From positions 1 to 64,000 of the forward strand of contig CAYZQO010000001.1 of NCBI GenBank assembly GCA_964480725.1: a stretch of 64,000 nucleotides of DNA, in the 5' to 3' direction. The position numbers were made by a program, and so were the translations under genes. Of the stretch, positions 8,558 through 17,613 are shown piece after piece. Position 1 is the first letter of the stretch. Every line of letters begins with the position of its first letter. The notes beneath the pieces are model-generated. The model saw only the letters and a list, made by a program, of their open reading frames with translations, made no database searches and was not told the DNA's origin. This DNA comes from JAFGBI01 sp964480725. Its GTDB lineage: Bacteria > Myxococcota_A > Polyangia > Polyangiales > Polyangiaceae.

Positions 8558-8719
8558 GAGCGCCGGATCGAGTGGGCCGCCTGGAAGCTCGACGACCGCG
8601 GCACCGAGGACGCGCCGGACGCGAGCGGCCTCCTGCGGCGGAACGCCCCGCGCGACGGGGGCTGGGACTCGCTGCTCAACGGGCACGGCTCGTGCGTCGT
8701 CGGCCAGCTCCGGGACTGA
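8558..8719 (+). pseudogene. Orphan C-terminal gene fragment
   Basis: One frame gives a convincing protein ending, ERRIEWAAWKLDDRGTED then GGWDSLLNGHGSCVVGQLRD and a TGA at 8717-8719. Upstream of about 8555 the same frame becomes low-complexity (Thr/Pro/Arg), and no start is visible. It reads as the last 50-odd codons of a gene whose 5' part was lost, perhaps when the adjacent mobile element moved. Family not recognised. Confidence 0.4.
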
Positions 8720-8757
8720 GCGTGACCCAGACAGGGGACGTCCGCTACGCTCGACGG

Positions 8758-10281
8758 GTGCCGGCCGCGCCGCACCCTCGAGCCTTCGCCGTCACGACGG
8801 CCCTCCTCGCGCTGCTCGCGGCCGCACCGCTCTGGGCCTTTGCGTTCCTGCCGATGCAGGATCTCCCGCAGCACCTCTTCCAGGCTCACGCACTGGCCCA
8901 CGGCGGCACGGCGCAGCCCTGGTCGGACTGGTACGAGGTGACCTGGCGCCCGGGACCCTACGCCTCTTTCTACCTCCTGGTGGCGCCGCTCGCCGGCCTC
9001 CTGGGCGTGCAGGGCGCCGCCCGGTGCTTCCTGTCGCTCGCGGTCATCGCCACTGCGGGCTACGTGTGGGTCGAGCACCGCTCGCGTCCCGAGGCGGAGC
9101 CGCCCTGGGCGCTTCTGCTGCTGTTCCCGCTCGGCTTCAGCCAGACCTACTACCTCGGCTTCGCCAACTTCGTCGTCGCGGTCCCCCTGCTGCTGTTCGC
9201 GCTGCGCTCCCACGCTCTGCACCTGGGCGAGGCGCAGGCCGGGCGGCGCCGCTGGGTCGCGCACACCGCCGCCGTCTCAGTGGTCTTCCTGACGCACCCG
9301 TACGTACTGATCGTCTATGTTGCGATCGTCGCCACGCGAACGGTCTTCCTCGTCCGCCAGCGCCCCGCCCCCTGGCTGCCGGCGCTCCCTGCGGCCCTCG
9401 CCGGGCTCGCGTTCGCGGCCTGGCTCGTCGGCACCCCCGGGCCCGAGACGCTGCCGCAAACGCCACCCCCGCTCACCGCGTGGTGGCCGCCCGCGCACCT
9501 GGCAGGGTTCGTGGCGCTGCCGCTCACCTCGATGGGGGCGCCCGGCGCGCTCGGTCTGCTGAGCGTCCTGGCCTGGATGGTGCTGCTCGGCGTGGTGGCC
9601 CGGGCGGCGTGGCTCGCGCGCGGCGCCGCGGTGCCGTCGCGGGTCGAGGGGATCTCGCTCGTCGCCGTGGTGGTCGGCCTCGCCGCGTTGCCCTTCTGGC
9701 TCGGGCATTTCTCTTACTTCAACTCCCGGCTCGCGCCCATCGCCGGCGCGCTCGCCGCCGTGGCGCTCGCGCGCGTGCCGCTGCGGGGCGGCCTGCGCTG
9801 GCCCTGGGTCGCGGCGGTCACCGCGCTGACCCTGATCCCCTGGCGCGCCCACGCCGTGGTGAGCGCCGAGCGCGAGTCGCTGGTGCCCCTCATCGACCGG
9901 ATGGAAGCGGGCAGCACCCTGCACGCGATCTACGTGGACGCGGCGAGCGCCGCGCTCGACCCGGCGTACTTCTTTCAGCTCCACGCGCACGATCATTTCT
10001 TCGCCCTGCTGCACGGGCGCGCCGTTTTCACCGACGGGCTGTTCCCGAGCAGGATGACCCCGGTCCAGTACCGCGCCGGCCTGGAGCTTCCGTTCGTCAG
10101 GCCCGGAAGAAACCACTCCGTCGCCGCGGTCGCAGCGGCCTACCGGTACCTGCTGGTGCGCGGCAGACGAGTGGAGCTCGACGCGGCGCTCGCCCGGCGC
10201 TACCAGCTCGTGGCTCGCGCCGAGCCCTGGGCGCTCTGGAAGGCGCGCGAGGCCCACCCCGCAGCGGCGTCGGCGCGCTAG
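8758..10281 (+). CDS. Polytopic GT-C-like membrane protein
   Basis: About 507 residues with ten or more hydrophobic segments. After the first segment comes a conserved-looking acidic/His loop (MQDLPQHLFQAHALA) where GT-C glycosyltransferases carry their catalytic acid, and the C-terminal third is a soluble periplasmic-type domain (SLVPLIDRMEAGSTLHAIYV, FFALLHGRAVFTDGLF). This is the architecture of lipid-linked-sugar glycosyltransferases, but no family is assigned. GTG 8758 is chosen because translation then begins just before the first helix; GTG 8722 is an alternative. The stop codon abuts a structured repeat element, and a flippase gene converges on it. Confidence 0.65.
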   Translation: MPAAPHPRAFAVTTALLALLAAAPLWAFAFLPMQDLPQHLFQAHALAHGGTAQPWSDWYEVTWRPGPYASFYLLVAPLAGLLGVQGAARCFLSLAVIATAGYVWVEHRSRPEAEPPWALLLLFPLGFSQTYYLGFANFVVAVPLLLFALRSHALHLGEAQAGRRRWVAHTAAVSVVFLTHPYVLIVYVAIVATRTVFLVRQRPAPWLPALPAALAGLAFAAWLVGTPGPETLPQTPPPLTAWWPPAHLAGFVALPLTSMGAPGALGLLSVLAWMVLLGVVARAAWLARGAAVPSRVEGISLVAVVVGLAALPFWLGHFSYFNSRLAPIAGALAAVALARVPLRGGLRWPWVAAVTALTLIPWRAHAVVSAERESLVPLIDRMEAGSTLHAIYVDAASAALDPAYFFQLHAHDHFFALLHGRAVFTDGLFPSRMTPVQYRAGLELPFVRPGRNHSVAAVAAAYRYLLVRGRRVELDAALARRYQLVARAEPWALWKAREAHPAAASAR

Positions 10282-10440
10282 AGCGGCAATCAGTTTGATT
10301 GCCGCGAAGAATCAACGACCTAGAGCACCGAGCGGGCAGCATATCTCGCCAAAGGCGCCCTGGGAAACGCCCCCTCGCCCCGCATGGGGGCGTTCATCAG
10401 GGCGCCGACGCCGTTGGCAAACCGGTCGGTGCTCTAGGGG
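10280..10440 (+). repeat. Structured intergenic element, copy A (candidate non-coding RNA or hairpin repeat)
   Basis: It fills the space between two convergent stop codons. It contains a perfect 10-bp hairpin with a 3-nt loop (10283-10292 / 10296-10305), then an outer perfect 13-bp stem (10319-10331 / 10426-10438) enclosing two nested 9-bp stems (10354-10362 / 10398-10406 and 10366-10374 / 10386-10394). A clearly homologous copy occurs at 22846-23020 on the minus strand, and all 13 outer pairs are kept there through compensatory changes. It may be a 3'-UTR RNA, a bidirectional terminator or a palindromic repeat family. Confidence 0.75.
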
Positions 10441-11942
10441 GCGGGCGCGGCCGCGACGACGGCGGGGGGGGAGCGCCGCGTCGTGGCCCGGAGGATCGTC
10501 GTGGTGGACGAGGCGTGCCGCAGGAAGGGTAGCGGGAGCCGGCAGGTCCCCTCCCAGGCGGCGGCGAAGACCGGCAGGGCGATCGCCGCTCCGACGAGCA
10601 GTCGGAGCACGGCGCCGTCGAACGAGCTCGTAGCCAGCAGGGCGGCAAGGGCCGCCCCCACCGCCGCAGGCATGGGCGCGACCGTCTGGGCCAGCAGCTC
10701 GACGCTGCTCGCCGCGATGAAGCGCCGGGCGAGCACCATCAGGGCAAGCATGGTTCCGGCCGCGAGCACGGAGATGGTGATGGAAAGCCCAATGAACCCG
10801 TACAGATGGAACCCGACCACGGCCAGGGGAACCATCAGGGCGAGCTGGGCCCCCGACACCACGTTGAGGTGGTGAGGCTCGCCAGCGGCCGTCACCATGG
10901 CGCTCAGGGCGTTGTTGATCGCGCGCACCAGCACGAACGGCAACAGGGCCCGGAAGATCGGGGTCGCGCTCTCCCACCCCGTGCTCCGGCCGCCGAGCAC
11001 GACGAAGAGCTCCGGCGCGTACACCCAACCCCAGCTGGTGATGATCCAGGCGATGGCAGCGAAGGCGCTCACGACTGACAGCGTCGCCCGCGTGAACCGC
11101 TCGCGATCGTCGGCGACCCGGGCCATCGCGGGGAGCAGCACGTTGCTCAGCGGCCGGATCACGAACATCACCGTGGTGTTCACCAGGTTGTAGCTCATGG
11201 CGTAAAGCCCCAGGGCCGCGGTCCCCGCGAGCTTGGCCACCACGAGGTTGTCGAGGTTCTTGAGCGCGTAAAGGATGACGTTGTTGAGCAGCAGGTGCCG
11301 GGTGAACGCCCACATTCGGGCATACTCCGCGCGGTCGAAGCGCGCGCGCGCCCGGCGTGGGCCCGCGATCCAGCTCATCAGGCCGTTGGCAGCGGCGCCG
11401 GCGGTGGTGCCGATGGCCAGCGCGAGCGCGTCGCGCCAGAGCAGTAAGAGGACGATCGACGCCACCGCCCCCACCACGGTGCCCACGCCGTCCAGGACCA
11501 GGACCAGGCCGAATCGCAGCTGGTGCTGGTAGCGCAGCACGTGCAGGTTGCGCAGCCCGTTGAGCAGGAACCCGCAGGCGAGGATGCGCAGCAGGAAGGT
11601 GACCTGATCGTCCCCCCCGAAGGCGAGGCTGAGCAGCGGCGCCAGCGCCCAGAAGAGCGAGAAGAGGAGGAGCCCGCGCAGCGCGGAGAGCGTCCACGCG
11701 GCGTCGATGGTGTCGTCGGAGCACCTCGGGTTACGGACCACGTAGGTCGGGAACGCCGGGTTGGAGAGCATCGCGGAGACGCCGTAGATGGAGAAAGCGA
11801 GGCTGTACTGCCCGTAGTCGGCAGGGGTCAGGCAGCGCGCGGTGAGAAGCGTCAGCGCCGCTGTGAGCAGCTGGAACGGCACCCCGCCGATGAGCGTGAT
11901 CAGGGCGCCTCGCGTCGCCTTGCGGCCAACCTCCGTGCTCAC
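10434..11942 (-). CDS. Wzx-type oligosaccharide flippase (MOP superfamily)
   Basis: A 502-residue protein with about 12-14 hydrophobic segments and the N-terminal pattern of polysaccharide flippases (KATRGALITLIGG, LTARCLTPADYGQYSLAFS). Internal landmarks such as AEYARMWAFTRHLLL and ALKNLDNLVVAKLAG fit the family. It should move undecaprenyl-linked saccharides across the inner membrane. GTG 11942 gives a short basic N-terminus directly before the first helix; longer upstream frames lie over the promoter region shared with the divergent methyltransferase. The polytopic GT-C-like gene converges on it. No polymerase or initiating glycosyltransferase is nearby, so this is not a full capsule locus. 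Confidence 0.8.
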   Translation of the reverse strand: MSTEVGRKATRGALITLIGGVPFQLLTAALTLLTARCLTPADYGQYSLAFSIYGVSAMLSNPAFPTYVVRNPRCSDDTIDAAWTLSALRGLLLFSLFWALAPLLSLAFGGDDQVTFLLRILACGFLLNGLRNLHVLRYQHQLRFGLVLVLDGVGTVVGAVASIVLLLLWRDALALAIGTTAGAAANGLMSWIAGPRRARARFDRAEYARMWAFTRHLLLNNVILYALKNLDNLVVAKLAGTAALGLYAMSYNLVNTTVMFVIRPLSNVLLPAMARVADDRERFTRATLSVVSAFAAIAWIITSWGWVYAPELFVVLGGRSTGWESATPIFRALLPFVLVRAINNALSAMVTAAGEPHHLNVVSGAQLALMVPLAVVGFHLYGFIGLSITISVLAAGTMLALMVLARRFIAASSVELLAQTVAPMPAAVGAALAALLATSSFDGAVLRLLVGAAIALPVFAAAWEGTCRLPLPFLRHASSTTTILRATTRRSPPAVVAAAPAP

Positions 11943-12228
11943 AGGGTCCCGCCTTCGAGCCGGCGGCGCGCCGAACCCGGCACCCGAGCCGGGCGGTCGG
12001 ACGCGCGCAACGGCACCGACCGGAGCTCGCAGCCGAGCCCGCGGCGGTCCGGTGCGTCGAGCGCCGGGAGGGCGGGATCTTCCGACGCGAAGGGCATCGA
12101 GGCGGCCCGGTTCTAGCACGCGCGCGGCGGCCGGAGGGCCGCAAATCCGCGCGGGAGGCCGCGACCGGACTCCCACAGCGACTCGCGGCGCCCATCTCGC
12201 CACGAGCTGTGGCAAGGAGGGGCTCACG

Positions 12229-12957
12229 GTGACCGAGAACCGAATCGACGGCGCGTGCTTCCAGGCCTCGTACACGGGGCTGCGCCGGGACCTGCTCCGC
12301 CACGTCCACGGCGAGGGGCTGAGCGTGTTGGACCTCGGCTGCGCAACGGGCAAGAACGGGCGCCACCTGCTCGAGAGCGGCGTCGCTCGCCATGTGGTGG
12401 GGGTGGAGCTCGATCCCGCCATGGCCGCCGAGGCACGCGCGAGCTACGCCAGGGTGCTGGTCGCCGACCTGGACCAGCCCGAGGCCCTGGCGGAGCTCGA
12501 CGGGGAGACGTTCGACTGCATGCTCGCCGGTGACGTGCTCGAGCACCTGCGCGAGCCGGAGCGGCTGCTCCGGCGGCTCATGACGCTCCTGTCGCCCGAC
12601 GGCCGCGTCATCGTGTCGGTGCCCAACGTCCAGCACGTCGAGACTTTCATCCAGGTGTACCTCCGGGGCACCTGGCCGCGCGAGGAGCGCGGGCTGTTCG
12701 ATCGGACCCACGTGCGCTTCTTCACCCGCCGGAACCTGCTCGCGCTCCTGCGGGACACGGGCCTGGTCGTCGAGCAACTCGAGCGCCGCTTCCGGTTCCG
12801 TGACCGTCTCGGCAGCCGCTTCCCGTTCGGCAGCGGCCCCCTCCTCAAGCTCCTCTTCCCGAATCTCTTCACCCACCAGTACGTGGCGGTGTGCCGGCGC
12901 GCGGACGCGCCCGAGCGCGCCCTCCCCGCGCCGGGGAGCGCCGCGTCGGATCCCTAG
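12229..12957 (+). CDS. Class I SAM-dependent methyltransferase
   Basis: GTG 12229 follows an AAGGAGG with eight-base spacing. The product (242 aa) has the glycine-rich SAM motif VLDLGCATGKNG, the acidic end of strand 2 (VVGVELDP), and the DVLEHLREPERLLRR motif of Methyltransf_11/23-type enzymes that act on small molecules or sugars. A C-terminal part (THVRFFTRRNLLALLRDTG) is typical of methyltransferases found beside glycan genes. It is divergent from the flippase gene, and its last four bases overlap the 3' end of the convergent ABC exporter gene. Substrate unknown; a sugar or lipid-linked glycan is plausible from context. Confidence 0.8.
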   Translation: MTENRIDGACFQASYTGLRRDLLRHVHGEGLSVLDLGCATGKNGRHLLESGVARHVVGVELDPAMAAEARASYARVLVADLDQPEALAELDGETFDCMLAGDVLEHLREPERLLRRLMTLLSPDGRVIVSVPNVQHVETFIQVYLRGTWPREERGLFDRTHVRFFTRRNLLALLRDTGLVVEQLERRFRFRDRLGSRFPFGSGPLLKLLFPNLFTHQYVAVCRRADAPERALPAPGSAASDP

Positions 12958-14801
12958 GGATCTCGCGCCGGCCGAGCCGGACTGGCGACGGCCGAGAGCG
13001 CGTACAGCCGCGAGTAGACGCCCCCCCCCGCGAGCAGGGTGGCGTGCCGCCCCTGCTCGACCAGCCGCCCCTGGTGAAGGACGAGGATTCTCTCGGCGGC
13101 GCGGATGGTGCTCGGCCGGTGCGCGATCACGATCGCCGTCCGGTCCCGGAGCAGGGCAGCGAGGGCGCGCTGGAGCCGCGCCTCCGTGTCGGAGTCGATG
13201 CTCGCGGTCGCCTCGTCGAGCAGCAGGATCTCCGCGTCGCGGTAGAGCGCCCGCGCGAAGGCGACGAGCTGCCGCTCACCCGCCGAGAGGTTCTGCCCGC
13301 GCTCGCCAACGGGCGCGTCGAGGCCGCCCGAGCGCCGCAGGAACAGATCGAGCGAGCCGGTCCGCTCGAGCGCGTCGCGCACGCGGGCGCGATCGGGCAC
13401 TGCCTCGAGCGCCACGTTCTCCGCCAGCGTCCCCGGGAACAGGTACACGTCCTGCGGCACCACCGCGAAGCGCCGGCGCAGCGCCGCGCGCTCCTGGGCG
13501 CGGACGTCGACGCCCCCCACGCGCACGGCGCCGCTCGTCACGTCGTAGAGTCGCAGCGCGAGCGCGGCGACCGTGCTCTTGCCCGCCCCGGTCGGGCCGA
13601 CGACGGCGACGTGCTCGCCGCGGCGAACCGCGAAGGAGACGTCGATGAGCACGGGCACCCCGGGTTTGTAGGCGAAGCCGACCGCGGCAAACTCCACGGC
13701 CTGGTCAGCGTCGGCGCTCCCCGCCGCGGCGGCCCCCGGGGGTGCGCTCCTGGGGGCCGGTGGCGCCAGCAGCGGCGGGGCGTCGAGGGCGTCCGGGGTG
13801 TCGAGCAGACCGAAGATGCGCTCCGCGCCCGCCATCGCGCTCTGCAGGAGCGTGTACCGTTGCGCGAGCGCGGCGAGCGGCTCGAAGAAGAGGAAGACGT
13901 AGAGGTTATACGCGACCAGCGTGCCGAAGCTCGCCCCCTCAAAGCCCAGCCGCACCACGATCGCCGCCAGGGCCACCGCCATGACCATGTCGATGGCCGC
14001 GTCCTGCATGGAGTCGAAGTAGATCGCGCGCAGGTTCGCCCGGCGGTAGGCGAGGTTGATGGCGTCGAACTCCGCCTCGGCCGCGCGCTGACGGCGAAAC
14101 GCCTGCACCACCGGCATGCCCGCCACCTGCTCGTCCATGTTGGCGTTCAGGCGCGCGGTCTTGGCGCGCACCTCGCGAAACGCGCGCCGGATCGCGGGAC
14201 GGAGCAGCAGAACCACCACCAGGGCCGGCGCCGCCGCCGCCGCAGCCGTGACGGCGAGCCGGCGGTCGATGACGGAGAGGATGACGGCGATCCCCGCCAG
14301 GCGCAGCACGTCACCGACGGCGCCGACGATGCCGGAGGCGAACAGCTCGAGGATGGCGTCGGTGTCGTTGGTCACCCGCGTCACCAGCCGCCCGATCGGC
14401 GCCGAGTCGAAGAAGGCGAGGCGCAGCCGGTGCAGGAAGGCAAAGACCTCGGCGCGCAGGGCAGCGATCGCGCGAGCGCCAGCCACCTGGAGCGCATACA
14501 CCTGGGCGAAAGCGAGGAGCTGCTCGACGATCCCGACCCCCAGCAGCACCAGGCCCCCCTGCGCGAGGACCCGCGCGTCGCGCACCATTACGCCCTGATC
14601 GAGCGCCCAGCGCATCACCAGCGGTCGCCCGAGCGCGAGGGCGGTGGTGAGCAGCGACGCCCCCAGGGCGACCCCGACCAGCGCGCGGTAGGGGCGCAGG
14701 AACCCCCACAGGCGCCGGAGCAGGCGGGCGTCGTAGGCACGACCCAGGCGCTGCTCCTCGTGGAACGCCTCGAGCACGGCCTCGGTGCGCGCGCGGCTCA
14801 T
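12954..14801 (-). CDS. ABC exporter half-transporter (catalytically complete subunit)
   Basis: A 615-residue TMD-NBD half transporter. The membrane domain occupies about residues 30-340; the nucleotide-binding domain carries Walker A GPTGAGKSTV, Q-loop VPQDVYLFPG, signature LSAGERQLV, Walker B LLLDEATASID with the catalytic Glu, and switch His in IAHRPSTI. Its ATG overlaps the TGA of the upstream exporter gene by four bases (14798-14801), so the two subunits are translationally coupled and almost certainly form a heterodimer of the MdlAB/YheHI/LmrCD type. Substrate (lipid, drug or peptide) cannot be told. Confidence 0.9.
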   Translation of the reverse strand: MSRARTEAVLEAFHEEQRLGRAYDARLLRRLWGFLRPYRALVGVALGASLLTTALALGRPLVMRWALDQGVMVRDARVLAQGGLVLLGVGIVEQLLAFAQVYALQVAGARAIAALRAEVFAFLHRLRLAFFDSAPIGRLVTRVTNDTDAILELFASGIVGAVGDVLRLAGIAVILSVIDRRLAVTAAAAAAPALVVVLLLRPAIRRAFREVRAKTARLNANMDEQVAGMPVVQAFRRQRAAEAEFDAINLAYRRANLRAIYFDSMQDAAIDMVMAVALAAIVVRLGFEGASFGTLVAYNLYVFLFFEPLAALAQRYTLLQSAMAGAERIFGLLDTPDALDAPPLLAPPAPRSAPPGAAAAGSADADQAVEFAAVGFAYKPGVPVLIDVSFAVRRGEHVAVVGPTGAGKSTVAALALRLYDVTSGAVRVGGVDVRAQERAALRRRFAVVPQDVYLFPGTLAENVALEAVPDRARVRDALERTGSLDLFLRRSGGLDAPVGERGQNLSAGERQLVAFARALYRDAEILLLDEATASIDSDTEARLQRALAALLRDRTAIVIAHRPSTIRAAERILVLHQGRLVEQGRHATLLAGGGVYSRLYALSAVASPARPARDP

Positions 14802-16600
14802 CGCCCGGGGTCCTCCGCCGGCGGCGCCACCGCCCCGAGCCCCTCGAGCTCGTGCTCCAGCCGCTGCTCCTCGGCAAAAGCCGCGTAGAGCCCGCCGGCG
14901 GCGACCAGCTCGTCGTGGGTGCCCCGCTCGACGACGCGCCCCGCGTCGAGCACCAGGATCCGATCGCAGCGGGCGGCGGCCGCGACGCGGTGGGTGATGA
15001 GGATGACGCTACGCTGGGCCCGCTGGCGATCGATCGCGGCGAGGATCTCGGCCTCGGTCCCCAGGTCGACGGCGCTCAGCGGATCGTCGAGCACCAGGAT
15101 CGGTGGGGCGGCCACGAAGGCGCGCGCGAGCGAAACCCGCTGCCGCTGGCCACCCGAGAGCTGCACCCCGCGCTCACCCACCACGGTGTCAAAACCGTCC
15201 GGCAGGCCGAGCACCTCGTCGAGCACGCGCGCCTCCCGCGCCGCCTCGCGGATGGTCGTGAGCGCCGCAGCAGAGTCCGGATCGTCGAGGCAGAACCCAA
15301 CGTTGCGGGCGACGGTGGTGGAGAACAAGAACGCCGTCTGCTGCGCGTAGCCAACGGCGCCCCGGGCCACGTCGAGCGGAAGCGCGCAGACGTCGTGACC
15401 ATCGAGGAAGACCGTGCCCGGCAGCGTGGGCAACAAGCGACCCAGGAGCAGTCCGAGCGTGCTCTTCCCGGCGCCGGTGCGCCCGACGACCGCGAGGGAG
15501 CCGCCCGGCGGGAGACTGAAGGCAACGTCCTGGAGCACCGGCGAGTCGCCGTAGGCGAAGGAGAGCCCCCGCACCTCGAGGCGCCCCGCGAGCGGCGCGG
15601 GCGGAGCGACGGGGCCGTCGCGGAGATCCGGCTCCTCGCGGAACACCTCGTCGAGGCGTGCGTAGGCGGCCCGCCCGCGCTGCGCGATCGACACCATCAG
15701 CCCGATCGCCATCAGCGGCCAGGTGAGCTGGCCGAGGGCGCGCAGGAAGGCGACGAAGCCCCCGGCGTCGATCGCCCCGGCGAGCAGGAGCTCGCCCCCG
15801 TACCAGAAGACGATCAAGAGCCCGATGCCCTGGATGGACATCATCAGCGGCCCCATCAGCGCCCGGAGCCGGGCGAGCGCGAGGTTTCGCTCGAGGTAAT
15901 CCTGGCTCGCCCGCGCGAAACGCGACTCTTCCCGGGCCTCGAGGGCGAGGCTCCGGACCACGCGCACGCCGGCGAGGCTGGTCTGCACCACCTCGCTCAT
16001 CGCGCCGAGCGCCTCCTGGTTGGCCCGCGTGCGCGTGTAGAAATTCTTGGCAAAATACCGCATCGACACCAGGAGCAGCGGCAACGTCCCGAACGACGCG
16101 AGCGTCAGCGGCACCGAGATCGACAGCATGAAGGCGAGCGCGCCGATCAGCGCGAACGGGGTGTTGATCGCGTTCAGGACCGCGAAGCCGAGCAGCAGGC
16201 GCACCTGGGTCAGGTCGTTGGTGGAGCGGCTCAGGATCTCGCCGGTGCTCAGGCGCCGATAGAACGACGGCCCCAGCCGCTGCAGCTGGTGCAGCAGGGC
16301 GCGCCGGAGCTCGTACTCGGCGTGGCGCCCGGCGTTGAACACGACCACCCGCGAGGTGACGCGCAGGGCGAAGGCGCCCAGCGCGAGCAGGGCGAGGTGA
16401 AGTCCCGCCAAGGTCGCCACCGCGACGGCGCCCCCGAGCGCGTGGTTGACGGCGTCGCGGAGCCTAGCGTTGAAGGCGAACTGCGCCCCCTGATACGCCG
16501 CGAGCAGCGCGACGCCGGCCGCGTAGCGCGGGGCCTGGCGCCAGAGCTCGCTGGCGAGCCCGACCGGGATCCGTGGGGGGGCGGGACGGGCGAACGCCAT
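14798..16600 (-). CDS. ABC exporter half-transporter (degenerate ATP site subunit)
   Basis: A 600-residue half transporter starting at ATG 16600 (MAFARPAPPRIPVGL). The TMD contains the coupling-helix region LSTGEILSRSTNDLTQ. The NBD has Walker A GRTGAGKSTLG, signature LSGGQRQRVSLARAF and Walker B ILVLDDPLSAVD, where Asp replaces the catalytic Glu. That replacement is the hallmark of the inactive site in heterodimeric exporters such as TM287/288, so this subunit and its coupled partner probably make one consensus and one degenerate site. It is the first gene of the pair; a trypsin-like protease gene lies just upstream in the same direction. Confidence 0.9.
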   Translation of the reverse strand: MAFARPAPPRIPVGLASELWRQAPRYAAGVALLAAYQGAQFAFNARLRDAVNHALGGAVAVATLAGLHLALLALGAFALRVTSRVVVFNAGRHAEYELRRALLHQLQRLGPSFYRRLSTGEILSRSTNDLTQVRLLLGFAVLNAINTPFALIGALAFMLSISVPLTLASFGTLPLLLVSMRYFAKNFYTRTRANQEALGAMSEVVQTSLAGVRVVRSLALEAREESRFARASQDYLERNLALARLRALMGPLMMSIQGIGLLIVFWYGGELLLAGAIDAGGFVAFLRALGQLTWPLMAIGLMVSIAQRGRAAYARLDEVFREEPDLRDGPVAPPAPLAGRLEVRGLSFAYGDSPVLQDVAFSLPPGGSLAVVGRTGAGKSTLGLLLGRLLPTLPGTVFLDGHDVCALPLDVARGAVGYAQQTAFLFSTTVARNVGFCLDDPDSAAALTTIREAAREARVLDEVLGLPDGFDTVVGERGVQLSGGQRQRVSLARAFVAAPPILVLDDPLSAVDLGTEAEILAAIDRQRAQRSVILITHRVAAAARCDRILVLDAGRVVERGTHDELVAAGGLYAAFAEEQRLEHELEGLGAVAPPAEDPGR

Positions 16601-16703
16601 CGGGGTCACGTCGGGGCGGCGCGCCGCCGGAGGCGGCCAGATCCCTAGGACGATCCGGGACGGACGAGAAGCCAGCGCCCCCGATGGGCCGCGATCTGCG
16701 CGC

Positions 16704-17561
16704 TCAGGCGCTCCTCCGACGCTCAGGGGGCCGGGGACGGCGCCGGAGCCGCGGCAGCAGCCAGGCGGCGAGCGCGATGGCGCCGAAGAACGCGAGCGAG
16801 AAGCCGAGGTTCTTGAGCAGGCCGCCGGGCTTGGCAGCGCCCGGGAACGCCGACGGCTCCGCCGCCGCGGCGGCCACGAGTGCGCGCGCGTGGTCGGCCG
16901 GCACCGCGAAATTGAGCGCCTGACCGTCCGTGCGCTGTCCGACGGCGATCCCCACCACGGCGCCGCTCCGCACGGCGACGACGGGCGAGCCGCTGGATCC
17001 CGGCGAAATGGCGGCGGTGATCTGCAGTGCCCAGGCCCGCGGGTGGTCGGGGCCGGACGCCGCGAGCGGCGCCGCCTCGCCGCGCAGCGCCGACACGACC
17101 CCGACGGAGAGTGAACCGGCGAGCCCCGCCGGACTCCCGATGACGACGACCTCGTCCCCCACCGCGAGGCCGCTCGCGGTGCCGAGCGACAGCGGCTCGT
17201 AGCCACCGCCATCGAGCTCGAGCAGCGCCAGGTCGTGCTCCCGGTCGAGCGCGAGCAGGCCCCGCACGGGGACGCGCCGTCCGTCGCCGAGCACGGCGGT
17301 CACCGCGGCGACCTTGGCGATGACGTGGTGATTGGTCACCACCCTTCCGTCCGCGGAGACGAAGAACCCCGTGCCGTTGCCCAACGGCTCGCCCGCGGCG
17401 TCGACGAGCTCGAGGTGCACCACCGAGCGCTTCACGCGGGCCGCGATGGCGCCGAGATCCTCGGCCCGCGCCGGGAGCGCCGCGAGCCCGAGCGCGAGGA
17501 CCACCGCCACTGCGCCACCCCGGGGGCGCCACCAGAGGCCGCTCAGAGCCACGCCGTGCAC
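16704..17561 (-). CDS. Membrane-anchored trypsin/HtrA-like serine protease
   Basis: A 285-residue protein with a signal peptide (GGAVAVVLALGLAALPARA), a chymotrypsin-fold protease domain and a C-terminal hydrophobic segment (LGFSLAFFGAIALAAWLLP) ending in an Arg-rich tail. The triad is visible: His in VVTNHHVIAK, Asp in DREHDLALLEL and Ser in ISPGSSGSPVV. There is no PDZ domain, unlike canonical DegP/HtrA. It should act in the periplasm, held to the inner membrane by its C-terminus. It lies 103 bp upstream of the ABC exporter pair on the same strand. Confidence 0.85.
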   Translation of the reverse strand: MHGVALSGLWWRPRGGAVAVVLALGLAALPARAEDLGAIAARVKRSVVHLELVDAAGEPLGNGTGFFVSADGRVVTNHHVIAKVAAVTAVLGDGRRVPVRGLLALDREHDLALLELDGGGYEPLSLGTASGLAVGDEVVVIGSPAGLAGSLSVGVVSALRGEAAPLAASGPDHPRAWALQITAAISPGSSGSPVVAVRSGAVVGIAVGQRTDGQALNFAVPADHARALVAAAAAEPSAFPGAAKPGGLLKNLGFSLAFFGAIALAAWLLPRLRRRPRPPERRRSA

Positions 17562-17613
17562 CGGCGAAGGGTGGACGGACCGGACGGTGACCGCAAGCCC
17601 ACTCGCGACGCGA

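Noticed and set aside
9277..10257. Minus-strand frame across the GT-C-like gene
   Set aside because: Glu/Arg/Gly/His-rich shadow with no hydrophobic or family pattern.
8722..17561. Possible exopolysaccharide biosynthesis locus (GT-C-like, flippase, methyltransferase, ABC)
   Set aside because: No initiating glycosyltransferase, polymerase, nucleotide-sugar gene or chain-length regulator is present, and the genes point in several directions. Only a loose envelope cluster can be supported.
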